From NCBI GenBank assembly GCA_036897445.1, contig JAYMTL010000029.1, positions 87,945 through 151,944 on the forward strand: a stretch of 64,000 nucleotides of DNA, given 5' to 3'. This DNA comes from Pelargonium tetragonum. Its lineage: Eukaryota; Streptophyta; Magnoliopsida; Geraniales; Geraniaceae. The notes under the pieces are model-generated. The model searched no databases, had not been told where the DNA came from, and saw only the letters and a list, made by a program, of their open reading frames with translations. Below are positions 19,807 to 32,330 of the stretch, one piece after another. Each line of letters opens with the position of its first letter. Within the stretch, counting starts at the first letter, position 1. A program made the translations under genes and the position numbers.

Positions 19807-22800
19807 TTGTAAATTAAAGGGGGACACACACTTCGCAAGGAAAGTGTACTAAAAACTCTTTATAAGAGACTGTCCCGATATAATAACAGGCGATACGGAA
19901 AGGGAGTCTATAAAAAATTTTTGTGTCCCGTATATGTTTATTTCTTTTTTCTAGTTATATATAAACTAGGACAAAAACCGAGATTTCCTACACCTACAGG
20001 AGTTACCTAATTCTTTGTGAAGACAAGCTAAAGAAACTCAGTAATAAGTGACATATCAATATTAAAAAAGAAAGAGAGCCCTTGCCTTACCGGACCCCAA
20101 TCTAAAACCTTGTAAAAATAAGCGAATAACCAAGAAAATTCTGGATACTCCTAATTAAGTAATTAAGGCGAAACTGCCAAAAAAGAAAGACTCCTGTAAT
20201 TGGAAAAACTGTTTACTTGATTACTTATAGCAAAAAATAAGGTACGGTACGTAATGCCCTTTCTACACAACTCCCCTTTCAGGAACTGCTGTCTAAAGGG
20301 GCTGGTGGAAAGCCTTAGAGTTTAAAAAAGCTACTGGATTAAAAGGGGTTTAGTTCTAGAGTATAGTTCATTATAGGGGCTTACCCGCAAATGAGTAAAA
20401 GGGAGATCTTACGAATCTTATACTGTAGTAAAAAATCAAACCTTTAGTAGTTCGTGTAACCTTTCGGACTGATGGTGCTACTCCCGACTTAAATAAAAGT
20501 AACTAAAGGAGGTACGAGTATTTAGTGAACCATATGCCTTAGGTATAGAAGTTAACTTTGCTTAGTTCTGTGAAAAGGGAGCCCCTAGATTTTTGAGTAT
20601 TATAATATTCTTTTGGGGTCTCTAACAAGTCTTTTTTAATCCAGAATTTTTTGTTACAAAAGTGTTAGAAGCTTAAAAAAATCGATTAGCTTTCGGCCTC
20701 CCCTTTAGCATAAAAAGAGTAATTATATACAAAGAGAAACTATATACAACAGCATCCTAAGGATTTTTATCTTATATTATAGGCCCCCTAAAAAAATAAG
20801 GGTGGTGTAGCTAATAAAACAAGTTTTTCTGAACATAAGGACATTGGTGCAAGTGTTTACCCGTCTCAAACATGAATCCCCGTGTAAATTATTCTATTTA
20901 GTATCATTGCCTAGGAAACCCCAAGAAATAGACTCTCTATTTTGGTTGAGCTTATTAAAACAGGGTTCCCTTTAAGTTACACAAAGGGGTTAGGATTTCC
21001 AAATAAGTATATTCTAGCTACATTCTTGAAATCCTCCTTGCTTGTTAGTGTTAATTAGATATTAACCTACTTTATATGTTAGTACTATTTATGCCTCTTA
21101 CGAGTCGATCGGTTCTCAGGGCATTTTTTTGATATGTATATAATATAAAAAGAATTTACATCAGCGGAGCTTTCTTTCTGACCGGCCATAAAGGTAAAAA
21201 GATTACAACTCAATTCTGAATAAACGTATATCAGTTCCGGGGTACCCTGTTTGTATTAGTTTTTGAAATTACAGTTTATACTAAGCATCGACTGAAAGGG
21301 AAGTTTGTTAAAAACTCTATCACAAGTTACTTCCACAAGGCTCTGTATTCGTTGGGTGACTTAATAACACCTCCTAACCCTGCGCCCTTAAAGCCCATAA
21401 ACCTTATGCTCCGTTTTTGGCCAGAAGTCGAGCTAATTGAACAAAGGAAGTCTAAAAAAAAAGAGCAGGCATTAAACTTTTACCAGAATTTCTTTGATTT
21501 TAAGACTTAGGACTTGACCCCAGGAATTTAAAAGGGATTCTCCATTAGATAAAATTTAGGATGATTTTTATACAATCAAACTTCCTACTGACTGAGCATT
21601 ACCTTACCTGCGAATGAATTTTGTGTTAGTGTGAGATAAGAAAAGAAGCCGACACCCCCTTTTAACTTTAATCAAGCTATGCTATAGAATTGCAAAGTAT
21701 TGATATATGTTTCTAACCCTTGTTCAAAACAATTTTGAAAAGGGCTTCTTGAGCAAAAGTAAGGTCTATTTTGGAGTTTAGTATTCACTTAATAGAAGAT
21801 AGAAGAGTTCTTAAGATTCCGGACTCGTATAAGCAGTGAATTTAGCTAGCAAACTCAGGTAGAAGTGCCTTTTCTTTCATAAGTTAGAGCATGGGTTGAA
21901 TAAGGGCGCGGAAATCCTTAGGTTCCGACCTAGAGAGTGTTTAGAAGGGAATACTAAAGCTTCGCATTATCGGCAGAAAAAAACTGTTCCTAGATTAGAT
22001 AAAAAGTCTAAGGTTTCTCTTTAAGAACCAAGCAACAAGCTTCCCTCCGCGATTCCGGTAGCCCCTAAATTAGTGTTTTCGGTAAAAGAACTAAAGTGAA
22101 AGTTTTTCTTGTTGGTTCTTGTCCCTCAGTTCTGGTTAAACTGGGGTGCAGGTCTAGGAAGGCTTTTGTGGAATAAAGTAACAAAAGTCTATATAAACCT
22201 AAGGCTAAAGCTAGGATTCTGACTTCTCGGACTTGGTAAATAAGTAATTGCGGGAATATATATAAAGAATAGACAAGGGGTTTAAGACTAATAAGATAGG
22301 ACAAAAAGAGTTTAAGTATATAGGTATAGTAAGAAGGGAAACACAGAATCACAGTATCTTGTTCTGCTTTATAATGAAAACCTTTCCTAGATCTTGCTTT
22401 ATGAACAAGATTCCCTTACTAATAGCTACAAGAAATAGAACTGGAATTTTATATAATAAGGGATCTCTTTGCTTTTCAACGGTTAATCAAGAACCAAAAT
22501 AAAAGCAAATTACTGGGTTTACTAAAAAGGGACAGAATAAACTAAGTTAGGTAGTATACAAGCTCGACTCTCTTACTTAACAAGGGCATAACTAAGGAAA
22601 GACTTTCTTGGGTCTAGGGTCTAAGTTTGAAAATCTTCCCTTTTCGTGTAAATCAGATAGCTAAGACTTTTTGTGAAACCATAAAAAATTTGACTTAGGA
22701 GGCTCTCTTTTATTTAAAGGGGGTACTAGTACTCCAACCCCACAGCGCAAACCGGTAATAAGTAAACTACTTGAAAGTAGAACCCAGTATTCTATTTAAC

Positions 22801-23564
22801 TAAAAGGACCCTGCCTCTACTTCTCTAACAGTTAAAGTACCGTGCTCGTACTAGTTTAAACTGGACTTATATGCTTATATAAAGAAGGGTAGTCAATTCA
22901 CTAATATTGAGCTCTTAAACTAGAATTGCGGAATCGTTAAATTCTAAGAAAAGTCGGCTTATGCTTTTCGCCGAGGGTCCTTTTTCTACTCAGTACAAAC
23001 GAGTCAAATTGACTTCCTAGGATTCCTCTAGCGCGTGTGTACTCTAAGTCAAAAAGTGTAAATATAGGCATAGTTTTTTTTACAAGAAATTTGACCTCAT
23101 ATATATAATATTAGGTATTCCTTATTACCAGTTAACACAAAAAAAGTAGCTAGAAAGCAATGCCTTTTATAGGAGGCCCCTTCTCAGCCTCTCAATTTTT
23201 TGTACCTAACGCCGAACTCTAACTAAGACTTTGAATTAAGAGTATACAAGGGCTATTCCAAGACTAGGATCTTCACCTTAAACTTAGATTTTCCCTTTTC
23301 CATTACTATTCATTTCTAGATATTCCTTTTCTTTCTAGGTCTCTTGTAAGATAAGAGAAGTACATCACAGCAGAATTACCCTTAAAAAATCCCTACTTTT
23401 CTTTTAGGTCTAGAGCTACAAACTAAGGAATTGAAATTACTTAATATAATAGAAGAAAAAGAACCTCTTCCCCACTTTCCTGTCTCCTGAAATCCTTCCA
23501 AACTTTAAAGCGGGGAAAAGTAAGCGCTGTCCGCCTGCCCAACCCATTCTATCTCTTTTGTAAA
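19807..23564. other. Long matrix stretch, no supported gene
   Basis: Nearly 4 kb of matrix. A 95-codon minus frame at 22065-22352 is leucine/tyrosine-rich and would be largely hydrophobic, but it lacks motifs and is within chance length. No RNA, repeat array or element recognised. Confidence 0.4.
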
Positions 23565-23632
23565 ATCGCAGAGCGCCAGTCAATTGTATCTGATGTCGTA
23601 GGTTCGAATATGGTTCTCTTTAGCTTTTCTAT
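23565..23632 (+). pseudogene. tRNA-like sequence, degenerate
   Basis: A D-arm end (gcagagcgcc), a possible anticodon region (gtcaattgtatctga) and a T-arm (gtcgtaggttcgaat) appear in the right order. The string tgatgtcgtaggttc recalls the 3' half of plant mitochondrial tRNA-Trp, but the T-stem is broken after the loop and no acceptor stem forms. Probably a relic; identity uncertain. Confidence 0.35.
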
Positions 23633-24102
23633 GTTGTACTACCCAAAAATGAAATTACAAGAATTCTAGAAAGCGGCTACTTACCGGAGCATCCTTTCAG
23701 GTTCCTCTCGATCCTGTCTTTTATAGGAGTCTAAACAAGAGTTTATACCTACAGCGAATTTTATTATAACATATCAAAAGGTTAGGGATGCATGCTTACA
23801 GCTATGCGTGAGAAAAAGGAAACCCTTAAAATATTGGTAGTAATTTCTCTGAAACGACCCCACTTAAGTTTCTCGTGGGTCCAATAAGTGTACTTTTATA
23901 GTTTAAAGCTAAGAAATAGGTTTGACTTTCAATCAGTTACTCTCCTGTAAGCCTGTAAAAGCTAAAGAAATAGATTTACAATGGAAAGGTAACTCATTTT
24001 ATAGGGGCAAAGTCAAGCCTTTTCGTGAGTCGTAGGTTAAAGTGCCTCTTCATAGTACTAAATATTCATTTTTTTTAGTCTTACTCTAATTATTCTTATG
24101 AC
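23633..24102. other. Matrix DNA, no supported gene
   Basis: Nothing recognised. Confidence 0.4.
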
Positions 24103-24216
24103 TTACTTGCTTTTCTTCTTACTCTTCTGCATACCTAACTTATGAGCTAGACTTTTCTTGAGAGCTGTAACCCCTGTCTTTAGAATACCCTTCTTATATA
24201 GGATATACCTGTTGTA
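24103..24216 (-). other. Island frame with TALKKSLAHK motif
   Basis: A 37-codon minus frame between TAA stops, no ATG. It reads YKKGILKTGVTALKKSLAHK and ends LGMQKSKKKSK. It combines the ALKK motif (tttcttgagagctgtaac on the plus strand, 24154-24171) with the AHK motif, which is encoded by the same gctcataag word as at 63758-63766. Both are island hallmarks, with strand and frame conserved. The basic C-terminal tail is typical of the family. Function unknown. Confidence 0.45.
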
Positions 24217-24516
24217 TTAGAACCTGTACTAATTATCTTATTACCTACTAGTAGAATCGTATTCTAGATATATATGTATAAGGATTAGTTTTAGTAATGT
24301 AAGTATAGATATATAAGGTTTTAATTGTATTAAGAGCTTTTATAGGATAGTACTAATTGTTTCTTTAATAATTACATTACCTTGTTCTCTGCTCTTATCG
24401 TTATACGGGAAACTTATTAATAGGTTAGGGATAGGAAGGGGTCCCTTTTTACCGACTGAAGGGGACCGAAGAAGGTTATTGTATAAAAGTTTAAGGAACA
24501 TACATATATTCTTTAA

Positions 24517-24768
24517 AACCCCCATCCATCAATTGGCCTAGACTTTGACTTACCTGTTTTATATTACCTACTTGATTTAGGAGAAGCAATAAGAGCACGA
24601 GCATTAAGAAGAAGAGTCTTAGGATTCAGGGGAGACGTAGAAGCTATCACTATAGAAGTAGGGATGATTATAACTATACCTTTTGTCTTATTGAGGATAA
24701 CCTGTGGCCTATATCTTATTGTTGCTTACAGTATTTATTGTATTAGGGTTATAGCTATAGGTTTCTAG
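24517..24768 (+). CDS. Hypothetical 83-codon frame without ATG start
   Basis: The plus-strand frame is open from 24517 to a TAG, with no ATG near its start (one internal ATG). The N-terminal half is charged (DLGEAIRARALRRRVLGFRG) and the C-terminal half hydrophobic (VGMIITIPFVLL, CGLYLIVAYSIY), which could form one or two membrane spans. No family recognised. It lies between minus-strand island pieces and its length is within chance, so it may be a shadow of a decayed minus-strand island. Confidence 0.2.
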   Translation, partial: NPHPSIGLDFDLPVLYYLLDLGEAIRARALRRRVLGFRGDVEAITIEVGMIITIPFVLLRITCGLYLIVAYSIYCIRVIAIGF

Positions 24769-24771
24769 TAA

Positions 24772-25086
24772 TTAGTATTTACTAGTTATTATATTAATGG
24801 ATTTTAGAGATAGATGATATAGTATTTGATAAGGTGGGTTATAAATGTTGTTATAGATAGCTTCAGGATAGTATATGAGTATTGGCTTAATTGCATTACC
24901 TCTCTTCTTCGTTGGGCTTATCGCTAAAGAGGGAGCACGCTTCTTAAAGGGAACATGAGAGTATCTCCGTAAAAGATTGCTAACTAAACTCTCCCTTAGG
25001 GCAGTGGAGAACTTTGAACCTGCTTTAATAGAGGATTGGTTTAGCAACCCCAAATTCCTTTGGACTAAAAGGAGCTGCCAAATCAA
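24772..25086 (-). CDS. Hypothetical 104-codon island frame
   Basis: The minus-strand frame begins at TTG. Its centre reads PFKKRAPSLAISPTKKRGNA and then IKPILIYYPEA. The nucleotides for ISPTKKRG (minus strand near 24890-24920) match the module gataagcccc followed by acaagaaga, seen on the minus strand near 14595 and on the plus strand at 2700, so this is the island sense strand. The opposite strand also reads well if TGA is taken as Trp (24875-25090). I favour the minus strand because of the shared module. No known family; a broken repeat copy is possible. Confidence 0.3.
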   Translation of the reverse strand: MIWQLLLVQRNLGLLNQSSIKAGSKFSTALRESLVSNLLRRYSHVPFKKRAPSLAISPTKKRGNAIKPILIYYPEAIYNNIYNPPYQILYHLSLKSINIITSKY

Positions 25087-25090
25087 ATAA

Positions 25091-28000
25091 GGAAGTTTTC
25101 GAGGTTCCTTATTTATAAGGATAATCTTGTACTAAATAAAATTCGCGAGTAACCCTGCCAATCAAAAAAAGTAATTTAAGAGTCTCTTTTATTTATGTAA
25201 ATCAGATTCAACCCCGTGGATCTTAACTAAGCTGCTTATACTTCTTTAGTTATCGTGCTTCTCCTCTTATTAATAGAGTTTCCGCTAACTAAGAATAAGT
25301 ACTTTTTGAAAGGAGTTTTAATTAATACGAAAGGGTGAGAGATACTTAAGACATAACAAGTTTAAGTGGGGTAAGAAATGAAATATTTGGTAGTCAATTT
25401 TATTTCAAATTATCCGGGATAGACATCATCTACATTCTCTTTTTATAAAGCAGTGGTTTTGCTCATTCTGAGGGTACTCCTTATTTACGTGTGTTGCTTT
25501 GGGCCCTCTCTATACGAGTATACGCAGGGGACCCCACACACAATTTTGTTGCTAGTAGATAAGGACTCTTTTGACTTTTGACTAAGATAAAGGGTATAAC
25601 TTTCTTTTATTTAATTAGTATTTTTAAATAGAATTTTTCTTAAGCTTTAACTGCTAGATTTATACAAAGCAACTGAGACAAAAACGGATAGAGTTCAATG
25701 CAAGTAATTTCTTTTCATTTTAATCAGATTTAATGAAATTTTTATAGTTATATTTTAAGCTTTTACAGGATTCATTCCTTGTTTAATGTTTCTATAAAAA
25801 GTTACAAGATTGGATTGATTTCCGTAGGGGTTTCCCTTTGCTGAGCTTTATTTATCGTATAATAGAGCGGATTCCCTGTTACCGTATAAATTTCTTAACT
25901 TACTTATTTTTTGATGCCAGTATCTACTAAACTTCTTACCTATGCAGGATCCTTTTTTTTGTTTCGTGAGTGATTTATTAACAACTAAACCACGAGCCCC
26001 GCGGGTAAATAATCCTTGTGTTAGAGCTCGATTTCCCATAGCTTTGCATTACAAAGGATTCCTTAATAAACGGGCTATGATACGATAAATTCAGTAAACT
26101 CATAGCGAATGCTAATGGCAGGGAAATCACAGACGTAGAATTTCTTTTTGACGAACTTAAAGCGTCTTTTTTTCTAGATACTGGGAGGAGCCCGCTTCTG
26201 GGTCGCTCAAATAAAGATTACAAAATATCCAAACAAATCTCTTGAAAGGGTCTTATAAGGTTTTTATACTATGGACCCGCACTAAAAAATGAAGTAAAGC
26301 ATAGTGATAGACTGCGTTGAATAAATAAGGGGTAACTTCTAGTTAAAAACAGAAGAAGTGTGTGATCATAAATTTAGTGGGTGCACTTCGACCAAAAGAG
26401 AAAGGACAGAGTACTTATAATGACTCCCAGAAAGGGGGTTTTTGTAAATCTTATTTCGAGATTAGGATCTCGTTAATAAAGTCCCTTACCGAATTCTACT
26501 GGACTCGACCCCTATGTGCTCTATACATGTATAGGGATTGCTTGCTAAATAGATTTTGGTAATATAAAAGACCCGGTAAAAGCAATTCTTTCATATCTAA
26601 CAAAGTAGTAGACTTTTAAGCGCATAAGCTCAAGCTTCTACTTATATTTACAGGATATTGCTCCTAATTACAAAAAACTTAAAAAATAAGTATAACATAT
26701 TACCCCTGACTTTTCAAAAGAAGTAACATTCAATCTGAAGGACAGGAAGAGAACCCTGGATAAAATATATAAACTCAATAAACTTAACAAGGATCTCTTA
26801 TCTTAGGATCTCCAACTTCTCTAAAACGCCGGGCTCCGTAACAACATAGAAAATAATATAATTATAACAAAGAGATAGACTCTAATACAAATATGACTTC
26901 TACAATTAACACTTTTTGTTTCTTTAGATTCACTCTCTACCTGTTTCCTATATCTTTGATTCGTTTTGTAAGCGGCCTACTTAAAACTTTATTCGTATTT
27001 TTGTATGCCTTCTTAGTAAAGCAACCTTTCGGTCCGCTTAAGTTAAGGAAGGGATAATAAAAGGTCCATACTATGTCCTATCAAAAAAAACCTGTTCCAC
27101 GTACCCTTGTTTCAACAAAAAAGATTCTATAGCCAAAAGCTATCCTTTTTAAGGGGTATTTACTGAGTGAATTACTCAAGTTCCTGTTATCCTGTTCGTA
27201 AACTTTTTCGAGTTCCCCTTTGAACTTTAATTATCATACGTCTGTCTTAATATAAAAATCTTCATTTTTCTTTTTCAGAAAGGCATGCTATGCCTGCAGA
27301 TAACCCCTTGCTTGAGGGTACTGCTTGCTAGATACGCTATACCTAATGATCGCCTAGCAACGCATGAAGAATTTACCAGTTAGTGAAATGGATATCTCAT
27401 TTTTTTGTAAGAAAGAAAGATAATTAGAAATTTTCAAGGGAATTAAACTGAGTACATTGAACTTAGACAAGGTTTTTTAAAGGTGGTTACCGCATAAGAG
27501 TTTTTATCTTTTTGAGTTTATGGGGGTAAAGCGTTGTCTCTAACTTTTTCATCTTATATACTATACTCTAAACATTTCCGGTAAGACGTATCCTGTATAT
27601 CTAAATTAAGGATCCCTATAACATTTAACATTAATTTATAATTATTAAATTTCTTTTGCAGATAGGAAAAAGGGAAGAAAGACTTTTGTCTAAGCAGGGC
27701 CTGCAGTGTTAACTGCGCGGTCGTGGGTAAAAATATTTAAAAGGCAGAATTTCAGTAAAAAGTATATTCATCCTTAAGGCATTGCGGTATTCCATACAAT
27801 TACAAATTAAACTAGTGCGTTTTCAGTACTAAATCTACTAAATATCCGTTCAAGGGACCCCTTTATATATCACTTAAAAAGCAAAAGAATCTGATAAACA
27901 TAAGAAGGTCTAAGTTAGAAAGTTATAAGTCGGATTAAAACTCGCCACCCTTTTCCATAAGTTAAGCTCCTTTGTTATTGAGCCTTTTGGCACTCCCAAC

Positions 28001-28360
28001 GGCTTCGGCTTAATTCTTACACAAGATTAATTCTATACACAACACAAGTCTCTTGTAAAGCAAGGCAAACTCTGAAAGTAGGAGTTATTAAACCCTCAAG
28101 TTTAGCCCGGGCAGGGAAAGTATGAGAGGAGGATAAACTCGCTTTATTAAAGGGCAGGGATAAAGGAGTCTTTTAAATTATAGAATAAAGCGCTTTTGTT
28201 CATTGTTTGATAAAGAAACTCTTGCTTTAATTCTTTCTCGGCAGCCCCGGAAACCACTTAAATTTTAACTGAGCTAAGGCGCCTAGCTTAGCGGATAAAC
28301 AAGTGCCCGAAAGCTTAGGGGATAAGCTCCGGCGGAAATCAGTATACTACAAATTCATAA
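25091..28360. other. Long matrix stretch, no supported gene
   Basis: Matrix. Frames at 25848-26039 (minus) and 26362-26562 (plus) are unsupported. No RNA gene or repeat found. Confidence 0.4.
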
Positions 28361-28651
28361 CTATCCTCTAATGAACCCCGAGTTTGTAGACAGGTCCCTT
28401 TTTTGGATGTTTTTATAGATTCTATAGTAGGTGCCTTGTATAAGAGTGATAAGACAAAGGGTAGTACTTAACAGGAAAGAAAGTTCTATGAAGAGATAGG
28501 CCCGGGAGAATCCTAACAACGCAAATAAGATAACATAAAGAGTAGGCCTTTTATCCTTTTTGCTTTTAAGAGTCCTATAAAATTTCCTTTTACTGTAATC
28601 ATACCGAATATGAGACCGGGTAAACCATAGAAATGCCACTATATACCGCAA
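28361..28651 (-). CDS. Hypothetical membrane-type frame, 96 codons, weak support
   Basis: The frame uses a TTG start. A basic N-terminal part is followed by two hydrophobic stretches (TLYVILFALLGFS, then LFIELSFLLSTTLCLITLI), which could be membrane spans, and a charged C-terminus. No family recognised. Another minus-strand frame lies 144 bases upstream. AT-rich random sequence readily yields hydrophobic frames, and the length is within chance. Weak candidate only. Confidence 0.15.
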   Translation of the reverse strand: MRYIVAFLWFTRSHIRYDYSKRKFYRTLKSKKDKRPTLYVILFALLGFSRAYLFIELSFLLSTTLCLITLIQGTYYRIYKNIQKRDLSTNSGFIRG

Positions 28652-28795
28652 TTTATGAGAGTAGTATTACACTTAATTTAAAAAGAAGTCTAAAACAAAG
28701 GCAAAGCTAAGATTCAGTTCTTTTTGACTTTATGCATGCCCGCTTTCAAAAGAACCGAGTGTCCTTAGAAGAGCTCAATAAGATCTAGTATTTTT

Positions 28796-29026
28796 CTAGT
28801 TTTTATCTCTTGGGTAGCCCAGTCTTATATTATAAAAGAAAATAAAGAGGAATTTTTTAATCTCATAAAATTCTTTTTTTTCGGCACGAATAAACAACTT
28901 TTGCATACTCCTGTTTAGACCTATAAGTTTGTACTCTATTCTATATAAAGTAAAGTTTATTAGTTTTTTGCCCCTTGTTGTAAATTTAATATTGGGTAAG
29001 GGCTGCGTAGACTCTTTAGTTAACAC
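28796..29026 (-). CDS. Hypothetical basic frame, 76 codons, weak support
   Basis: The frame starts at GTG and is rich in Lys, Arg, Phe and Ile: IKFTTRGKKLINFTLYRIEY and later RAEKKEFYEIKKFLFIFFYN. The composition would suit an organellar ribosomal protein, but I cannot place it in a family. It precedes the 28361-28651 frame on the same strand. Length within chance. Confidence 0.13.
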   Translation of the reverse strand: MLTKESTQPLPNIKFTTRGKKLINFTLYRIEYKLIGLNRSMQKLFIRAEKKEFYEIKKFLFIFFYNIRLGYPRDKN

Positions 29027-30176
29027 TATGAGTTTGACTCTACTTTTTATAATACTGCGCCTTTCCCAACTCTTAACGGCACTTTTTTAAGGACTTCGTA
29101 TTTGGCATTTATAACCAAGAACTTTAAGCTTTAATTAGTAGAGGGTGCCTATACCTAAGCCGGCAGGAGACCCCTTTGTTTGTCTTGAAACTGAAAAGTC
29201 TATATATCTAATTTAGTCCATAAAACCGCCGAAATTTTTGTAAACGAATAGGAATAGGGGTGACTTTTCTTTTAGCCGGGTACAAAGTAAGAATCTTAAT
29301 CATTGAATTTCTTTTCTTCAGGCGGAGTTGGTCGGTTCAAATACTTTTTTAGAAGGGTTTTTTCGTTAATTCTATAAAGGGATAATCTGGTTTCCAAAAG
29401 CCTTAAAAACCCCTTTCGAAATCCTCTAGCAATTCAACCTCTGTGCAAACCAGGGGATACTAGGATCCTGTAAAGCGGATTCCAGAAAATTTAAGCCTAT
29501 AAAATTTTTTGATACCACCTTTCGTTTTACTATATTTCAAGAATGAGGGCTTGTTGTAAGGGATTCTCCTGAATTGCTACGCAATTACTATTTAGAACTT
29601 TATAACAAAATAACTAACGAAAAACTCATTTCTATACAGGAACAAGAATTAACTATAAGTAAATCGGTACAAGGGAATATATATGGGATGATCGGAGGGA
29701 CCCTATAATAAAAAAGACTTTTGTTCTGGAGTCAAGGCTTGTATAATTACTAATCACAAAACTAGCGAAGTAGGCAAAAGCTAGCTGGAGTTCAATTATT
29801 TGACAAAAGGGGCTTGCCCCGACTTTTTTAAACTTCTTGGAGGAAGGACTGCTCACCTAAGCAGGGATGTCTCTAGTTTCAATAAAGCAAGCGCTCTATA
29901 ACTAAAGATTGAAACAAAGTATTGATAGACACTTAAAGTTAAAGGTTTCAAAGCTCCCTAAAAATAGGTCCGCAATTGTAGTTCCAGATTTGTTATACTA
30001 TTAGGACTTTTCGGGGGAATAGCTAAAGTCTTCCAGCGGGGCGCGTTTTCATAGTCATTTGACTTAGTATTTAGAGAAAGTTATTAGAAAACTAAATAGT
30101 TTAGTAGTCAAATTATATGCTACAAAAACCTATTTAACTCTTATTTTACGGAGTTCCTACTAAGTTTAATTAATCT
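29027..30176. other. Matrix DNA, no supported gene
   Basis: A tRNA T-arm-like string (gtcggttcaaatac) occurs near 29328, but no cloverleaf can be built. Frame 29653-29856 (minus) is unsupported. Confidence 0.35.
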
Positions 30177-30473
30177 GTGATTCCTTTTAATAATGAAATT
30201 GTTTCCAGTATCTATATGGGATATGGGATTGCCCTCCCTTTTGGTATCATGATCAAGATGAACCTTTTAGAAATAGAGGAACCTTGGCAAGTGCTTTATA
30301 ATTATAGAATACGGGTTTATATAGCATACTTAGCTGTAAAAGGAAACTCCTGTGTAAATTATTGTGGATTCCTCTGCCTGGATTCTTATTCTTCAATAAT
30401 TAGACTTACTAACTACCAGCCCCCTTCTTATTACCGGAATATTATAATATCTTTCAATCTTAAAATCCCTTGA
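30177..30473 (+). CDS. Hypothetical frame, 98 codons, weak support
   Basis: GTG start, mixed composition, several internal Met and Tyr. It contains SIYMGYGIALPFGIMIKMNL and a C-terminal region rich in Tyr, Ile and Ser. No motif or family recognised, and no neighbouring gene. Listed because it is one of the longest matrix frames and less lysine-rich than the islands; chance could produce it. Confidence 0.15.
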   Translation: MIPFNNEIVSSIYMGYGIALPFGIMIKMNLLEIEEPWQVLYNYRIRVYIAYLAVKGNSCVNYCGFLCLDSYSSIIRLTNYQPPSYYRNIIISFNLKIP

Positions 30474-31930
30474 CATAGAGTGCCCCATCCCACGACCCTA
30501 TACCCAGGCTTTAGTTATAATTAGTTTTAAAAGGGGCATCCAAATTGACTGAGGTCTAATCTTATCTTACGCAAAAATTTTTATCCTCTTGCTTGGCCAA
30601 GGAGTTCTCCTTAATCTAAGGAACCCCCTTTTTATATGGTACTGGGTCTCCTACGAAGTTTAAATTAAAGAAGAATTAAGGGCATTCCTTTGTAAGCGAG
30701 TTCTATATAGCTTTCGGCATGGATAAAACCCCGTATCCTAAAATCCGGGTTTCATATGAAAGATAGGAGGGCCTTTATAGAAATTGGTAACTAACTACAA
30801 ACTTTATTACCTATACAAAAAAAGTATAAAGCTTTTTCGACCACTTTTATTCCTTGTAACAGTGGGGTTGAGCCCTTAAATTGTAAGTAGTTAAGTGGAT
30901 TCCCGAGCTCCTTCTAATACTTGCAATAAGACAAGAGTGTAGGGTAGGGGTTTATAACCCTTTTTGGAGTCCCTCAAGTTAGAGAATAGTAATGAAACTT
31001 GCAAAAAAGGGGATACTCAAAGTATGCCTTTTAATTTAATAAGAATTCATAAGATAAACTAACTGGAAAGTACCCCTGCGCTAGATTTTTATCCTATAAA
31101 TAGAATCTCATAAAACAGAGTTTTGAGCCCCAGCCTTTATACGAATTACTATCTTAGAGCATTGAAACCTAAAAAGTAATTATGTTAAGCAAAAAACTCT
31201 GACACTTCTAACTTTGTTTGTTATTCCGGCAGGCTTTAATAGAAGGCTTTTCTAAAACTTAATAAAAGAGAAAACCTGGGTTAATTCAAGGATTAGACTA
31301 AAAGGAGGGAACCCCTCTAAAATTCCAGTAAAGCGTGTATATTACTTTAGAGCCTCTTTTTTGTTATAAGCGCTACCGACTACCCCTTTCCAGAATAGCT
31401 ATTTTAGGACAGTAACCGGCAGACAAGTGCCTGTGTTATAAAGCCTATCAACTGGTAAAAACTAGAAACCCTTAAATACTCAATCCTGCCAGACTCTAAA
31501 AGAGCTGCAAAGTTCCTGGTTAGAGTAGCTTAATAAGGCTGTATTCAATCAAAAAAGTTTTGCTTTTTGCTAAAAACGTTAACGCAATTAAAATTCTTAT
31601 CTTAAGAGTTTTGGTTACAAAAAAGCCACTTACTTTGAACTGTGAAATTAAACGAGTGTTGAGGATCCCCCTATTATGTTACGAAACCTACCTAATGAAT
31701 TACTCCGGAGGCCGGGGCTTCCATTTTTGGTTAAGTTTTATTTGCTTGTATTATAATATAAGATATAATAAAAACGAAACCGCCTTTCCGAAGTAGCGCG
31801 GGTTCTCAGTATATAAAAATAGGGCTTTTTTCCCGGTCTAGTGTCGAGTGTAATAATAAGTTTTAATATTTGTATAATATCTAAAAGTCTTTATTATTCC
31901 TAACCTAAAACTTAAGTTTTAGTGGTAACT
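30474..31930. other. Matrix DNA, no supported gene
   Basis: A 78-codon frame at 31560-31796 (plus) lacks any recognisable feature. Otherwise matrix. Confidence 0.4.
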
Positions 31931-32135
31931 ATGAGTAAGCTACAGAATCCAAGTACAAGTAGAGCTCTAAGGAAAGCAAGTATGGAAAGTTTTGAAGGGT
32001 GCTGCTAAGACTAAAAGTATGGCTCAGAAAGGCCCAACTAGGAAGATAGGTATCAATACGAGTATCAAGAAACAAGTCAAGGAAGAGAGTGAAAGTCTGC
32101 CTTTTTGTCGGTCTTGGTCGTTAACTTTACTATAA
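31931..32135 (+). other. Coding-like island with internal frame change
   Basis: An ATG at 31931 opens 25 codons (MSKLQNPSTSRALRKAS and on to a TAA at 32006). An overlapping frame open from 31971 to 32135 contains an ATG at 32019 and reads MAQKGPTRKIGINTSIKKQV, then KEESESL. The word tacagaatccaagt at 31941 also occurs at 56406, where it encodes QNPS in the same frame. Purine bias, basic composition and the shared module make this a family member with a +1-type frame change inside it. No known protein. Confidence 0.4.
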
Positions 32136-32272
32136 TACTATAAACGACTTCTATGCTACAGTCAGGTACGCCAACTATACTAGATACTTAAATCTAGCCT
32201 CCAGCCAGTATAGTAGTAACAAGTAAGCCAAAAGGAATGTCCCTTATTAAGGACAATCCAGTAACTAATACC

Positions 32273-32330
32273 TAGATAGAAGATTCCCTAATGTAATAGA
32301 GTACAATAGATAGAAGATTCCCTAATGTAA
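32273..32330 (+). repeat. 24-base direct repeat, period 34
   Basis: Two exact copies of a 24-base unit beginning tagatagaagattccctaat lie at 32273-32296 and 32307-32330, separated by 10 bases. It is a local duplication at the right end of an island, probably recent because the copies are identical. Confidence 0.75.

Noticed and set aside
32273-32330. CRISPR array
   Set aside because: Only two repeat copies with a 10-base spacer and no cas-like gene.
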